From positions 206,001-270,000 of the forward strand of contig JAKOGI010000086.1 in assembly GCA_029747015.1 (NCBI GenBank): a stretch of 64,000 nt of DNA, read 5' to 3'. Below the pieces are notes generated by a model, which was not told where the DNA came from, made no database searches, and saw only the letters and a list, made by a program, of their open reading frames with translations. A program made the translations under genes and the position numbers. This document shows positions 43,012 through 54,722 of the stretch, in pieces. The number at the start of each line of letters is the position of its first letter. The first letter of the stretch is position 1. The stretch comes from Carnegiea gigantea. Its lineage: Eukaryota > Streptophyta > Magnoliopsida > Caryophyllales > Cactaceae.

Positions 43012-43928
43012 TGACTGCCATGACCACCCTCTTTATGTTTAAGATGTTGCATTTCTAATAAGATAAGTTGCAAGTCATTTGGTGGTCGTTTGCTAGGCCA
43101 AACAGCAGCATCTTTCAGACTATGCACTGTAGGCCCAATTCCAGCGCATGGCAGAATCGAGGCTTGGTTGGTTGATCTATTGAACTCCAACTTTTTTGAA
43201 ACCTTAGGGCATGAAAGATAAGATAAATATTTATCAAATCAGCCTTAAAGGACTAGGAAGGACCCCCTTGTGCTGTTATTAATCAGCAAAAAGGATGGTT
43301 TTAATTCCTTTGGAGTGCTCCATAGCTAGTTAGTACATAGGGATGTAATTCTTGGTTTTCTATTGTCCTTAGCTGCAAATTGGCTTGTACCTGGGTAATT
43401 TCAGCAGCATTAAAAGGTTGACAACCCATTTGGGAGCATCATTAGTCCTAATGAGGTGTCACAAGTAGGATTCGACTTACTAGTACTTAGGCTACGGCTT
43501 GAATTGACGCCTAAATGTACCTTTTGTCTCTTAGCTGCATGTTGAAGCCCTCGGGGGCCGTGTGAGGGTCTTTAAAGACAGCCAAAGGCTCTCTTGTAAT
43601 CACTTTTGAAAGAATTTGAACTTTGAGTTGTGAAAACTCTCCATTCTCTCTCAAAATTTCTAGTGTTATATCTTGAGTGTTTGGCCACCTTAAGTGGGTC
43701 TCTAGGTCTTCTTAACTCAACTAAGAAGGTGATTCAATTCTGTAACTTAGTTGAAGAAAGAAGATTGCCCAAGTGTGTAAGCTAAGGTTGGTCTTCCATC
43801 ACCCTTGGTAGTCCACTTGAATTCTATCTTAGTTCTTGGTTACTTTGGCTCTTCTTTCATCCTTTTACCCAAATGCATTCTTGTTTCCCTTTTGCTTAAC
43901 CTTGCATTAGTGAAGCTTGAATGCATCA
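43012..43928 (+). repeat. Gypsy LTR 1
   Basis: TGACTGCCATGACC...GAATGCATCA, 917 bp, with the primer site two bases later and a polypurine tract just before. Homologous to the interrupted LTR 2 and to the start of LTR 3. Confidence 0.88.
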
Positions 43929-43930
43929 AG

Positions 43931-43942
43931 TGGTATCAGAGC
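43931..43942 (+). other. Gypsy unit 1 primer-binding site, initiator-Met tRNA
   Basis: TGGTATCAGAGC two bases after LTR 1. Confidence 0.9.
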
Positions 43943-44288
43943 TTAGGCTACCTTCTTGGCTAAGCTACCATCAACCAAACACATCCCTAAACATAAAAAC
44001 CACTAAAACAGCCCAAACACATTCCCCACAAATTTCTAGCCGTGTCAAAACAGAAAGGTAGCACGGCCACCCCATGCCACAGTGGCACGATCGTGCCATC
44101 TCTAGAAACACCACCACCCCCTGGCAGTAACCCAGCACGGCCACACCGTGCCACCCCAAATGACCGTGCCACATTCCAGCCCATAAGATTCACCTTTAGC
44201 CCACGCGCACGCCCACACCGTGCCACCCCACGCAACCGTGCCACCCCCTTCCCATCCCAAAACAGCCACTTCTCACTCTAAAGCCATC
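43943..44288 (+). other. Gypsy unit 1 leader with GTGCCAC palindromes
   Basis: Leader rich in CACGG and CCGTGCCAC motifs in both orientations (44060-44240), including the perfect 16-bp palindrome TGGCACGATCGTGCCA at 44083-44098. The frames open through it in both strands are by-products of this GC-rich repetition and are not supported as genes. Confidence 0.6.
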
Positions 44289-45355
44289 ACGTCTACTAGC
44301 CTCACTCCCAAGCAAGCGGCCGAGTAAGCCCTTAGAGAGAAGGTCGAGCTAGAAGCCTAAGTTAAGTGTCTTCGATCTCAACTCGGTTAAGTGATGCAAG
44401 AAAAGCAAGGCACTCTGAGGAGCTCAAGAAGCAGAAGCAAGCAAGTGGATTCGGATGCTTTGGATAATGAAAGCAATTCCCTTGCTGATTCTGAAGAAGA
44501 TGTATATACAAGAAGATCAAGGAGGCATTACAGGCCTCAAGACCGAAGCTACAATGACTTCAAGGTGGATATTTCCGAATTTGAAGGTTAACTTGATCCG
44601 GATATATTCTTGGATTGGCCTCAAACTGTTCAAGGAGTCTTCGAGTTCAAGGACATCCCCGAAGAAAGAAAGGTAAAGCATGTTGCTTTAAAGCTTAAAA
44701 AGTATGCTTCCATTTAGTGGTCAAATGTTGTGACTAAGAGAGTTAGGAAGGGTAAAGGGAAGATAAGAACTTGAGAGAAAATGAAGTCCAAACTTAAGTG
44801 CAAATTTCTACCTCCCCATTATTTGCTAGACAACTTCCTTAAACTCCACCACCTCAAACAGGGGTCTAAGAGTGTAGAAGAGTACACTAGAGAGTCTGCG
44901 CAATTCTTATTGAAATGTGATTTGAACGAGGATGAGTCCTAAACTTTGATTAGATACTTGAGTGGTTTGAATGATGAAATTACTCATGCGGTTGAACTCC
45001 ACCCTTACACCTCATTAGATGAGCTTAGTGTCTTAGCTCATAAAGTGGAGTTACAAAAGAGAGTCAAGGGCAAGGGTATGGCATCCAAGCCTAACCCCCG
45101 TCCTTACCCCTTCCAAAAGCCCTCATACAATCCCCCCAAATCAATTCCAAGCTCAAACACAAGACCCCCTCCACCAAATCCCCCTCAAACCTACTCAAAA
45201 CAACCTCCAAAGCCTGGTGACAAGAAGAGATATTTCTTTTGTTAAGGCCTGGGACACTTTGCTTTCGAGTGTCCTAACAAGAGAATTATCACTTTGGCTG
45301 AATATCAAGCTTCTTCTGAGAAGCTAATGATTAGAACGATGGGGAAGAAAAGGAG
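44289..45355 (+). pseudogene. Gypsy unit 1 gag
   Basis: Structural gag, heavily mutated. Compared with unit 2, the start codon ATG is ACG at 44289-44291. Recognisable parts are RSYNDFKVDI, the VEEYTRE capsid region, SVLAHKVELQKRVKGKG and a Pro-rich linker. The zinc knuckle at 45227-45275 is damaged: its first Cys codon is lost and a TAA replaces the codon after FFC, leaving GLGHFAFEC. A TGA at 44772-44774 sits where the related gag-only element has Trp (RTWEKMK), and further stops occur at 44589, 44715 and 44939. Unit 2 carries the 44772 stop too, so that lesion predates the duplication. Confidence 0.85.
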
Positions 45356-45361
45356 TTTCTC

Positions 45362-48300
45362 ATGACCGAAGCTCTTGAAGAAGTTGAAGAGGGACTCGAT
45401 GAAGGAGAAATGCTTGTGATAAGGAAAGCCTTGAGTGGTATTGCGTCCCAACAAGAGAAGGAGCAAAGGGAGAACATCTTTTACACCCGGTGTACCGTGA
45501 AAGGGAAGGTTTGCTCTCTTATTATTGATGGCGGAAGTTCTGCTAATGTTGCTTCCAAGACTCTAGTAGAAAAGCTCAAGCTTTCGGTCTCTCCACACCC
45601 AAGCCCTTACACCATCCAATGGCTCAATCAAGGTAAAGGCTTGCAATCTCTCCACGTTGTTTGCTTGGTTTTTCAATTGGTAAGAACTATAAAGATGAGA
45701 TTTGGTGTGATATTGTGCCCATGGATGCCTGCCATATCCTATTGGGACGTCTATGGTTGTTTGATCGGAGTGTGATGCATGATGGTCAACTGAACACATA
45801 TACATTTACCAAAGACCACAAAAAGATCACCCTCACCCCTTTCAAACCCAACTCATAAAAAAGGCCTCAAGATACTCCTAGCATGAATGTCTTTCCCACC
45901 ACCCTTCTCCATTCCCAACTCCATGAATATGATGATTTCAGGGATTGTATTTTACTTGGCTAAGAACCGGCCGAAGCTAAGGATTCTTCCCATCCTTTGC
46001 TCTCCCCTCTCCTCAAAGATTTTGAACATGTCTTTCCTAGTGAGGTCCCCCATGGCCGTCCTCCCAAAAGATCCATACAACACAAAATTGACCTCATCCC
46101 TGGTGCCACCCTCCCAAATAAGCCGGCCTACTGAATGAACCCACAAGAAACCCAAGAAGTGCAACGGCAAGTAGATGGGCTTCTTGCTAAAGGCTTGATT
46201 CGTGAAAGCCTTAGCCCATGTACCGTGCCAGCCTTGCTTGTTCCTAAGAAAGATGGGTCGATGAGAATGTGTGTGGATAGTAGAGCGATTAATAAAATCA
46301 CCATCAAGTATTGCTATCCCATCCGACGGTTGGAGGATCTCCTAGATGAGCTACATGGAGCCACCATCTTTTCTAAGATAGATCTTAGAGGTGGCTACTA
46401 TCAAATCCGAATAGATGAAAGAGATGAGTGGAAGACGGCCTTCAAGACTAAAGGAGGTCTCTATGAGTGGCTTGTAATGCCATTCGGGTTGATAAATGCA
46501 CCGACTACTTTTATGAGGCTTATGAACCAAGTCCTCAAGCCCTTCATTGGCAAGTTCGTTGTTGTCTACTTCGATGACATCTTGGTGTATAGCAAAAGTG
46601 AAAAGGAGCATGCCCATCATCTACAACAAGTCTTGAATGTTTTATCTCAAGAGGAGCTCTATAGAAACTTAGAGAAATGTCACTTTTGCACTTCTCAAGT
46701 TATATTTTTGGGCTATGTTGTGTCAGCCCAAGGAATTCATGTTGATGAGAGCCAGATTCAAGCAATCCAAGATTGGCTCGTTCCTACTTCAATTCAACAA
46801 GTTAGGAGCTTCCATGACCTAGCCTCTTTCTATAGGCGATTTGTAAGAGATTTTAGCACCATTGTTGCTCCCATGACCGAGGTGCTTAAGGCCAAAAGGT
46901 TTGAATGGACCAAGCAAGCTCAAAAGGCCTTTGAAGAAATCAAGTGCAAGCTCACAAGTGCACCTGTTCTAGTCGTCCTAAGATTCTCCAACGTATTTGA
47001 GGTAGAATGTGATGCTTCCGGTGTTGGGATAGGGGCAGTCCAATCCCAAGAGAAAAGACCCGTGGCTTTCTTTAGTGAAAAGTTCAATGATGCCAAGCAA
47101 AAGTATTCAACATATGACAAAGAATTTTATGCCATTATGAGAGGTTTGGAGCATTGGGGGCACTATTTAGTGGGACGAGAATTTATTCTCCATTCAGATA
47201 GTGAGGCTCTCAAGTTCATACAGGGCAACACAAGCTCAACCCAAGGCATGGAAAGTGGGTTGAGTACCTCCATGCCTTTCATTTTGTGATCCACCACAAG
47301 TCGGGCCAACTCAACAAAGGGGCGGATGCATTATCAAGAAGGTACCTCTTACTCTCTACCTTGAAGTCCTTGGTTTTGAGATTATTAAGGGGTTGTATGC
47401 CCAAGATGAAGACTTCAAGGAAACTTATGAGAAGTGCTCTATCCATGCCCACGGTTTATTTCACTTGGAGCATCAGTTTCTCTTCTAAGGATCACAGCTA
47501 TGCACACTAAACAGTGGGTTTCGAGAACTCTTGATTCAAGAGCTCTGTGGTGGGGCTTTGGCCGGACATTTTGGCATTGAGAGAACTTGTTCCTTGCTCA
47601 AGGAACACTACTATTGGCCAAGCATGTCCAAAGATGTGAAACATTTTGTGAGAAGATGCTCCACTTGCGAACTTGCCAAGAGCCAAAACTTCGGCGTCAA
47701 GGTCTCTATTCTCCCCTCCCGGTTCCACATGGTCCATAGGAAGATGTAAGCTTGGATTTCATCAACAAGTTGCCAAGGACGGAAAGACATAAGGATTCCA
47801 TCATGGTGGTGGTGGATAGGTTCTCAAAGATGGCACACTTTGTGGCATGCCATACCACAAATGATGCCTCTCGTATTGCTAATCTCTACTTCAAAGAGAT
47901 TATGCATCTCGATAGCATACCAAGGAGAGTGATCTCGGATCGGGACAGCAAACTCTTGAGTCACTTTTGGCTCACTTTGTGGAGAAAGCTAGGTACTCAT
48001 CTTAAGTTTAGCACAACTTGCCACCCACAAATGGATGGTCAAACGGAGGTGACCAACCGTATTTTGGGAACCTTGCTTTGGGTTCTAGTCAAGAAGAGCA
48101 TCAAAGGCTACGATAAGTTGCTTTTCCATGCCGAGTTTGCTTTCAACCAAACACCACATAAGGCTACAAGTCTCTCCCCCTTTTAAGTAGTGTACGATTA
48201 TAATCCAAGAACTCCCTTAGACTTGGTTCCAATTCCAAATCTAACCAAGTTTAGTTGGGAGGCCGACAAGAGGGCAAAGGAAATCCAAGAGCTTCAGGCC

Positions 48301-48714
48301 AAAGTGAGGGAACAAATTGAAAAGTCCAATGAGCAAGCCAAGTCACATGCCGACAAGCATAGGAAAGAAGTTCATTTTCAACCCGGAGACTTAGTTAGGA
48401 TGCATTTAAGGAAGGAAAGATTCCCGAGCAAACGCAAGTCAAAGCTCATGCCAAGGTCGGATGGCCCATTCGAAGTGCTTGAAAAGCTTGGTCCAAATGC
48501 ATACAAAGTGGACCTTTCTGGTGAGTATGGTGTCTCAGCCACCTTCAACGTGGCTGACCTAAGTCCTTATTATAAGGAAGATGAAGAACTTCTAAGTTTG
48601 AGGTCAAACTCCAATCAAACCGGGGAGTATGATGGGGACCATCTCCATAACCCTTCCAACATCTCCCCCCCATCCCACAAGAGCCCAGCATCATCAAGGA
48701 AGTCAATTAAGTGA
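45362..48714 (+). pseudogene. Gypsy unit 1 pol: protease, RT, RNase H, integrase
   Basis: Protease with LIIDGGSSANVAS (about 45520-45560). RT from about 46135 with [14 protein letters not shown] and catalytic YFDD at 46567-46578, followed by [11 protein letters not shown]. RNase H with [13 protein letters not shown] and YDKEFYAI. A one-base deletion near 47222 (unit 2 has an extra A) breaks the end of RNase H. A TAA at 47486-47488 precedes the integrase zinc domain (GHFGIERTCSLLKEHYYW, then CSTCELAKS). The integrase core has catalytic Asp in LDFINKLP, Asp in SDRDSKLL and Glu in GQTEVTNR. A frame change near 47680-47705 and a TAA at 48184-48186 interrupt it. The C-terminus has a GPFEVLEKLGPNAYKVDL region and an acidic tail without clear chromodomain. 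RT itself is nearly intact. Confidence 0.93.
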
Positions 48715-48823
48715 AAGCAATGGTTAGGAACATCATGAACAACACTAATGACTTGCTGTCTAGTTCAACCGAAAATTGGCTCGATTTTGTCAATGTTTTT
48801 GGACCAGCTACTGAGGGGATAAT
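48715..48823 (+). other. Gypsy unit 1 3' end and polypurine tract
   Basis: Short region after the pol tail ending in CTGAGGGGATAAT (48811-48823), directly before LTR 2. Confidence 0.75.
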
Positions 48824-49186
48824 TGACTACCATGACCACCCCCTTTAAGTTTAAGATGTTGTCTTTCCAATACGCCAAGTTGCAAGCCATTTGGAGGTCG
48901 TTTGTTAGGCCAAACAGCAGCATCTTTTAGACTATGCACTGCAGGCCCAATTCCAGCACATAACAGAATCAAGGCTCAATTGGTTGACCTATTGAACTCC
49001 AACTTTTTTGAAACTTTAGGGCAAGAAAGATAAGATAAATGTTTATCAAATCATCAGCCTTAAAGGACCAGGAAGCACCCCCTTGTGCTGCTATTAACTA
49101 GCAAAAAGGACGGTTTTAATTCCTTTGGACCGGTCAATACCTAGTTAGTACATAGTGATGTAATTCTATGTTTTCTCTTGTCCTTA
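48824..49186 (+). repeat. Gypsy LTR 2, left part
   Basis: First 363 bp of the shared middle LTR, split by the gag-only array. Ends with the target pentamer CCTTA (49182-49186), which is repeated at 58252-58256. Confidence 0.9.
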
Positions 49187-51132
49187 TGATGTAACTGCCG
49201 AGGGTCTAGGCTAATACTCAAATTAAGAGTGAAAGCTTACAAACCAAAGGTAGATACACTCAAAGGAAAACTAAGGAAAGTGGCACATAATATGTTGGTT
49301 GTGAGGCAACAAACATGTGAGGGAGGAATGGAACTTAGAATCAAGGGATTCTAAGTGAAAATCAAAGGAAGTTTGATGTACTTTGATGTATATCTCAAAG
49401 GGTGAATGGAACCAAGTTACAAGCTACCAAGAATATGAAGCAATTAAGTGACAACCACACGAATTAGGTGTGGCACGGTCGTGCCTTTAGGCACGGGCAA
49501 GCCGTGCCACTTCTCTGGTTAGTGACACCATGTTTCTCACTTTTGCACGGTTGAGTATGGTTTGAGGTTTGTGATGGAAGCTAGACTATTAGAGGTAGTC
49601 TAAGCCTTGAATAAGCATGGGGATGGATATATAAGTGGCTTGTAAATGAGAGAAAGTGGGAGAGAAGTAAAGTTAAGATTTACCAACTCCAAATTAAAGC
49701 TAGCAAACTCACTTTAACTCTCTTTGAATCCTTGAGTATAAACACCAAATGAGATAGAACTAAACTTGAAGAATGATACAGAAACACCACCAAACTCAAG
49801 TTTAGGGCCCTTAAACTATGATTAAGATACAGATATCACCACTTAATCAAGTTTAAGACTTCACTTGAACACCACCTTAATCGGCCAAAATTAAGGATAA
49901 GCAAGCTAAGTGTTTGGAGTGTGCCTAAGCACCGAAAGCACAATGCTCTCAACTTTTAGTTTGATTCAAATCTGGTATATCTTACAAGGGGGGGCCGTGT
50001 GCCTTTAAATAAGCAAGCTAGCAGCCACACAAGCACATACCTCACCTTTCCCTCCTAAGGAGGAAAGCTATTAAGAGCAAAACAAGCTGATTTGTGCTAA
50101 TCTAAAATACATGCTTGCTTAAACTAGTCTAACACATTTGAAACAACAAGGAAAGCAAGACTAATAGTTATTACAACTTTAATTGACTTGTACTTAAGCC
50201 CAAGCAGCTGGAAACTCAGCAAGAATGCACATGCTTCAGCCGAAAAGCACAAGCCACTTTACGGCTGGCCAATGGGAAGCAAGGAACATCTTTCTTTGTC
50301 TCTCTTCTCTTATTGGCTGTTCTTTTCAAGGTAGCAGCTGCTCATTGAAGCCTTGGGACATGTGCCCAGCCTTGGAGGACGTGCCATATCAGCTGAAGTG
50401 AAGCAAACCCACCGGTGAGGGCAAAAACAAACCGGATTGTCAAACCGGGTTCTTTGGACAGAAACTGACCGGTTTTGTGACTGAGTTTAACCCTAGCAAA
50501 AGTGAGTATGATTCTGTTTTTAGACCATGGGAGGAAAGTTTAGGATGTGTATAATCCCCTCAAACCAAAAAATTAAGGTTAAACAAAGTTTAAGTGGGGC
50601 CTTCAAGCTAAAACATTAAACCGTGCAGATTAGGTGCTAATCTGGCCGGTTTGGCAAAACATCTTGTTCTCCCTTTCTTCGAGTGGAATGATGGAAAAGT
50701 AATGCTGGGGCTTGAAAGGGGACATCTTGAGGATTCTAAGAAGGTAAAAATCCAAGATTTAAACCACCATTAAGCTTGTCTAAATACATACCCAAAAACT
50801 GGGTACAATCTGTCTGAACTGGCAGTTTGTATAGCTTGGGTTTATTAGCCAATTTAAGAGGGCAAATGAAGTCCAAATGGGATGAAACTTCTTTTGTTGC
50901 AAAGCTGACTTCTTGAAATTTAATGCCAATGCAAAATATTGGACTTAAACCATAAAGGGTTTGATGTAATTAACCTCTCGAAAACCGGGTTTGCTGTGAA
51001 AACAAACCTGACCTGCTGTTTTAGGTCCTTAAACAAAACTAGGATGAATCATTCATCCTTTAATCACCAAAATAAAATTACCTAGCCTTGATTTGATTCT
51101 TTAAATCAAAGGGCATGGAGGGATCTCCATCA
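49187..51132 (-). repeat. Gag-only element LTR A (3'-most on minus strand)
   Basis: Minus-strand TGATGGAGATCC...GGCAGTTACATCA, 1946 bp. A TATA-like TTATTTAAAGGC lies on the minus strand near 50014-50026. It contains the nested hairpin at 49470-49510. Confidence 0.92.
49470..49510. other. Nested hairpin in LTR A
   Basis: Outer arms GTGGCACGG (49470-49478) and CCGTGCCAC (49502-49510) enclose an inner stem CGTGCC-TTTA-GGCACG (49480-49495). It is present in all three LTRs and close in sequence to the palindrome in the gypsy leader. Confidence 0.7.
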
Positions 51133-51164
51133 TCCTCCCCTTGTTAAAAAGATTTGTCCTCAAA
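51133..51164 (-). other. Polypurine tract and pol-tail remnant, left unit
   Basis: Minus-strand AACAAGGGGAGGA directly before LTR A. The preceding GATTTGAGGACAAATC, with the tract, nearly encodes a DLRTN...QGEDDGD tail known from the end of plant gypsy pol proteins, one base out of frame. Confidence 0.6.
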
Positions 51165-52657
51165 TCAATTTAGGTAATTACCTCCTCTTCTAGATTCATT
51201 GTATGGCTGAAACAAAATCAGCCATTCGAATAACTTGCCTTTGATCTTGGAGGCTCTCTTTTCTTCAAGTCCCTTGCTGATTTGGATGTTGTATATGGGG
51301 GACTCTTTGAACATGACATGAACCACTTCTTCACTTACTCTTAATTCAAGATTAGGAGTTGTAAGTAATGGCTTTGAATACTTTTGACAGAAGGTTTGTT
51401 TGAGTGCCTTGGGTGAGGGTGGAGTGGGAAGAAAGGTTGATGGTTCACCAAAGGTTATGAAAAATATACTTTGATTCTCTTTGCCTTTTGGTGGGTGGAA
51501 AGTGCCTAAGGTGAGCATTTCACCTTCATCCGCCTCAATCTCAATCTCTTCAAGATCATTTCCTTTATCTTCTTCTTTTTCCTCCTTTAATTCGACCTCC
51601 TCGGTTGCCTTCCATTCTGCTAAGGTGACATACCTCCTATTTGTACAATCTGATGCCAAGTGACCAAAGCCTTGGCACTTAAAACACCTTGGGATGTTTT
51701 TAGGAAGGGGTTTTGGTATGAGTTGTGAGGATTGGCCCTTTTGTGGAGTTTGGTTCTTTTGTGAAGAAGGGGAAAGGGATGCCATGGGTTTAGGAGCATA
51801 AGATGAACTCCCCTTGTTTAAGGTTTGTTCATATGGTGAGGGATTTGGATTTTCATGCCGTGAGGGCGGTTTGTTTTTCTTTTGCTGCTCAACCTTGTGA
51901 GCTAGCACACATACTTCATCAAAACAAGTGCAAGCTTGCAAATCAACAATATTAGCATACCTAGGATCAAGACCTCCCAAGTATCTAACAATTGTTTGCT
52001 CTTCAGGTTCATGCAAATCACACTTAATCACAAGCTTCTCAAATTCTCTAGTGTATTCTTCAACACTAAGATTGCCTTGACTCAGATTATGAAGTTGTGA
52101 ATAACAATCTTGGACATACGTGGGGGGTAAGAATCTAGCCTTCACTTGGTTTTCATTTTCTCCCAAGTTCTGATTTTAGTCTTCCGTTCCCTAACTCTTT
52201 TAGCACACAAGTTGGTCCACCATAAGGAAGCGTACTTACGTAGTCTTAATGCCACCAACTTGACTTTCTTTTCTTCTGGAACGTCCTTGTATTCGAATAC
52301 CCTCTCCACTGTGTGCAACCAGTCCAAGAAGTCTTCTGGATCAAGCTTGCCTTCATATTCTGGAATCTCAACTCTAAAATCATTAGAGTTACCTTGTCCT
52401 CTTGGCTCTTGTCGTGGTCTTCTGAATGACTCTTCATCACTTGAGGATTCAAGGTTGTGACTAAGAACTTGCTCTCGGCCTTGTGAAGCAAAATAGGATG
52501 GTTCTTCATTGAACTTTTGCTTTTGCTTGAGAAAAGTACCCAACTGCTTGCGTAGGTACTCGTTCTGTGCCTTGAGTTCTTGATTAGAAGAAGTAATCTC
52601 ATGATTATCCTTCAAAATGGCATCAAGCTTTTCTTCCATACTCATACTAGTACTCAT
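51165..52657 (-). pseudogene. Gag of left unit, broken by a one-base deletion
   Basis: ATG at 52657 (MSTSMSMEEKLDAILKDN). The N-terminal part is a coiled coil (to about residue 50), then RVEIPEYEGKLDPEDFLDWL and the gag capsid core through RTWEKMKTK. At 52143 one A is missing relative to the right unit, shifting the frame. The rest (KARFLPPTYVQDCYSQLHNL, VEEYTREFEKL, knuckle CFKCQGFGHLASDC) is open to 51165. After the knuckle comes DEGEMLTLGTF, where protease would begin in the full-length relative. It is followed instead by about 100 residues of unknown tail. The position of the right unit's stop is still Arg (CGA) here. Confidence 0.92.
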
Positions 52658-52730
52658 GTTCGTGTTTGAGAAATGGAAAAGAAGGGAGTTTGGATGCGTG
52701 GATTCAGTACCAGGCCAAAGATGAAACTCA

Positions 52731-52742
52731 GCTCTGATACCA
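52731..52742 (-). other. Primer-binding site, left unit
   Basis: Minus-strand TGGTATCAGAGC four bases after LTR B; initiator-Met tRNA type. Confidence 0.9.
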
Positions 52743-52746
52743 AATA

Positions 52747-54690
52747 TGATGTAACTGCCGAGGGTCTAGGCTAATACTCAAATTAAGAGTGAAAGCTTAC
52801 AAACCAAAGGTAGATACAATCAAAGGAAAACTAAGGAAAGTGGCACATAATATGTTGGTTGTGAGGCAACAAACATGTGAGGGAGGAATGGAACTTAGAA
52901 TCAAGGGATTCTAAGTGAAAATCAAAGGAAGTTTGATGTACTTTGATGTATATCTCAAAGGGTGAATGGAACCAAGTTACAAGCTACCAAGAATATGAAG
53001 CAATTAAGTGACAACCACACGGATTAGGTGTGGCACGGTCGTGCCTTTAGGCACGGGCAGGCCGTGCCACTTTTCTGGTTAGTGACACCATGTTTCTCAC
53101 TTTTGCACGGTTGAGTATGGTTTGAGGTTTGTGATGGAAGCTAGACTATTAGAGGTAGTCTAAGCCTTGAATAAGCATGGGGATGGATATATAAGTGGCT
53201 TGTAAATGAGAGAAAGTGGGAGAGAAGTAAAGTTAAGATTTACCAACTCCAAATTAAAGCTAGCAAACTCACTTTAACTCTCTTTGAATCCTTGAGTATA
53301 AACACCAAATGAGATAGAACTAAACTTGAAGAATGGATACAGAAACACCACCAAACTCAAGTTTAGGGCCCTTAAACTATGATTAAGATACAGATATCAC
53401 CACTTAATCAAGTTAAGACTTCACTTGAACACCACCTTAATCGGCCAAAATTAAGGATAAGCAAGCTAAGTGTTTGGAGTGTGCCTAAGCACCGAAAGCA
53501 CAATGCTCTCAACTTTTAGTTTGATTCAAATCTGGTATATCTTACAAGGGGGGGCTGTGTGCCTTTAAATAAGCAAACTAGCAGCCATACAAGCACACAC
53601 CTCACCTTTCCCTCCTAAGGAGGAAAGCTATTAAGAGCAAAACAAGCTGATTTGTGCTAATCTAAAATACATGCTTGCTTAAACTAGTCTAACACATTTG
53701 AAACAACAAGGAAAGCAAGACTAATAGTTATTACAACTTTAATTGACTTGTACTTAAGCCCAAGCAGCTGGAAACTCAGCAAGAATGCACATGCTTCAGC
53801 CGAAAAGCACAAGCCACTTTACGGCTGGCCAATGGGAAGCAAGGAACATCTTTCTTTGTCTCTCTTCTCTTATTGGCTGTTCTTTTCAAGGTAGCAGCTG
53901 CTCATTGAAGCCTTGGGACGTGTGCCCAGCCTTGGAGGACGTGCCATATCAGCTGAAGTGAAGCAAACCCACCGGTGAGGGCAAAAACAAACCAGATTGT
54001 CAAACCGAGTTCTTTGGACAGAAACTGACCGGTTTTGTGACTGAGTTTAACCCTAGCAAAAGTGAGTATGATTCTGTTTTTAGACCATGGGAGGAAAGTT
54101 TAGGATGTGTATAATCCCCCCAAACCAAGAAATTAAGGTTAAACAAAGTTTAAGTGGGGCCTTCAAGCTAAAACATTAAACCGTGCAGATTAGGTGCTAA
54201 TCTGGCCGGTTTGGCAAAACATCTTGTTCTCCCTTTCTTCGAGTGGAATGATGGAAAAGTAATGCTGGGGCTTGAAAGGGGACATCGTGAGGATTCTAAG
54301 AAGGTAAAAATCCAAGATTTAAACCACCATTAAGCTTGTCTAAATACATACCCAAAAACCGGGTACAATCTGTCTGAACTGGCAGTTTGTATAGCTTGGG
54401 TTTATTAGCCAATTTAAGAGGGCAAATGAAGTCCAAATGGGATGAAACTTTTTTTGTTGCAAAGCTGACTTCTTGAAATTTAATCCCAATGCAAAATATT
54501 GGACTTAAACCTTAAAGGGTTTGACGTAATTAACCTCTCGAAAACCGGGTTTGCTGTGAAAACAAACCTGACCTGCTGTTTTAGGTCCTTAAACAAAACA
54601 AGGATGAATCATTCACCCTTTAATCACCAAATAAATTACCTAACCTTGATTTGATTCTTTAAATCAAAGGGCATGGAGGGATCTCCATCA
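52747..54690 (-). repeat. Gag-only element LTR B (shared middle LTR)
   Basis: 1944 bp, near-identical to LTRs A and C. It is flanked on the left by a primer site and on the right by a polypurine tract, so it serves both units. Confidence 0.92.
53030..53070. other. Nested hairpin in LTR B
   Basis: Same outer arms GTGGCACGG/CCGTGCCAC and inner stem CGTGCC-TTTA-GGCACG as in LTR A; the spacer before the right arm differs by one base. Confidence 0.7.
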
Positions 54691-54722
54691 TCCTCCCCTT
54701 GTTAAAAAGATTTGTCCTCAAA
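54691..54722 (-). other. Polypurine tract and pol-tail remnant, right unit
   Basis: Same arrangement as at 51133-51164: minus-strand GATTTGAGGACAAATC, then AACAAGGGGAGGA next to LTR B. Confidence 0.6.

Noticed and set aside
44042..44281. Open frames on both strands in the gypsy leader
   Set aside because: They result from repeated GTGCCAC/CCGTGCC motifs, lie between primer site and gag, and are not kept as codons between units 1 and 2.
49990..50025. GGGGGCCGTGTG...CTTTAAA similarity between the gag-only LTR and the gypsy LTR (43554-43577)
   Set aside because: The match is short and in opposite functional orientation relative to the two elements; judged coincidental.
52146..52460. Plus-strand frames antisense to the gag-only gag (also 55678-56019)
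   Set aside because: They are antisense shadows of the gag core; the sense frame carries the knuckle and capsid motifs.
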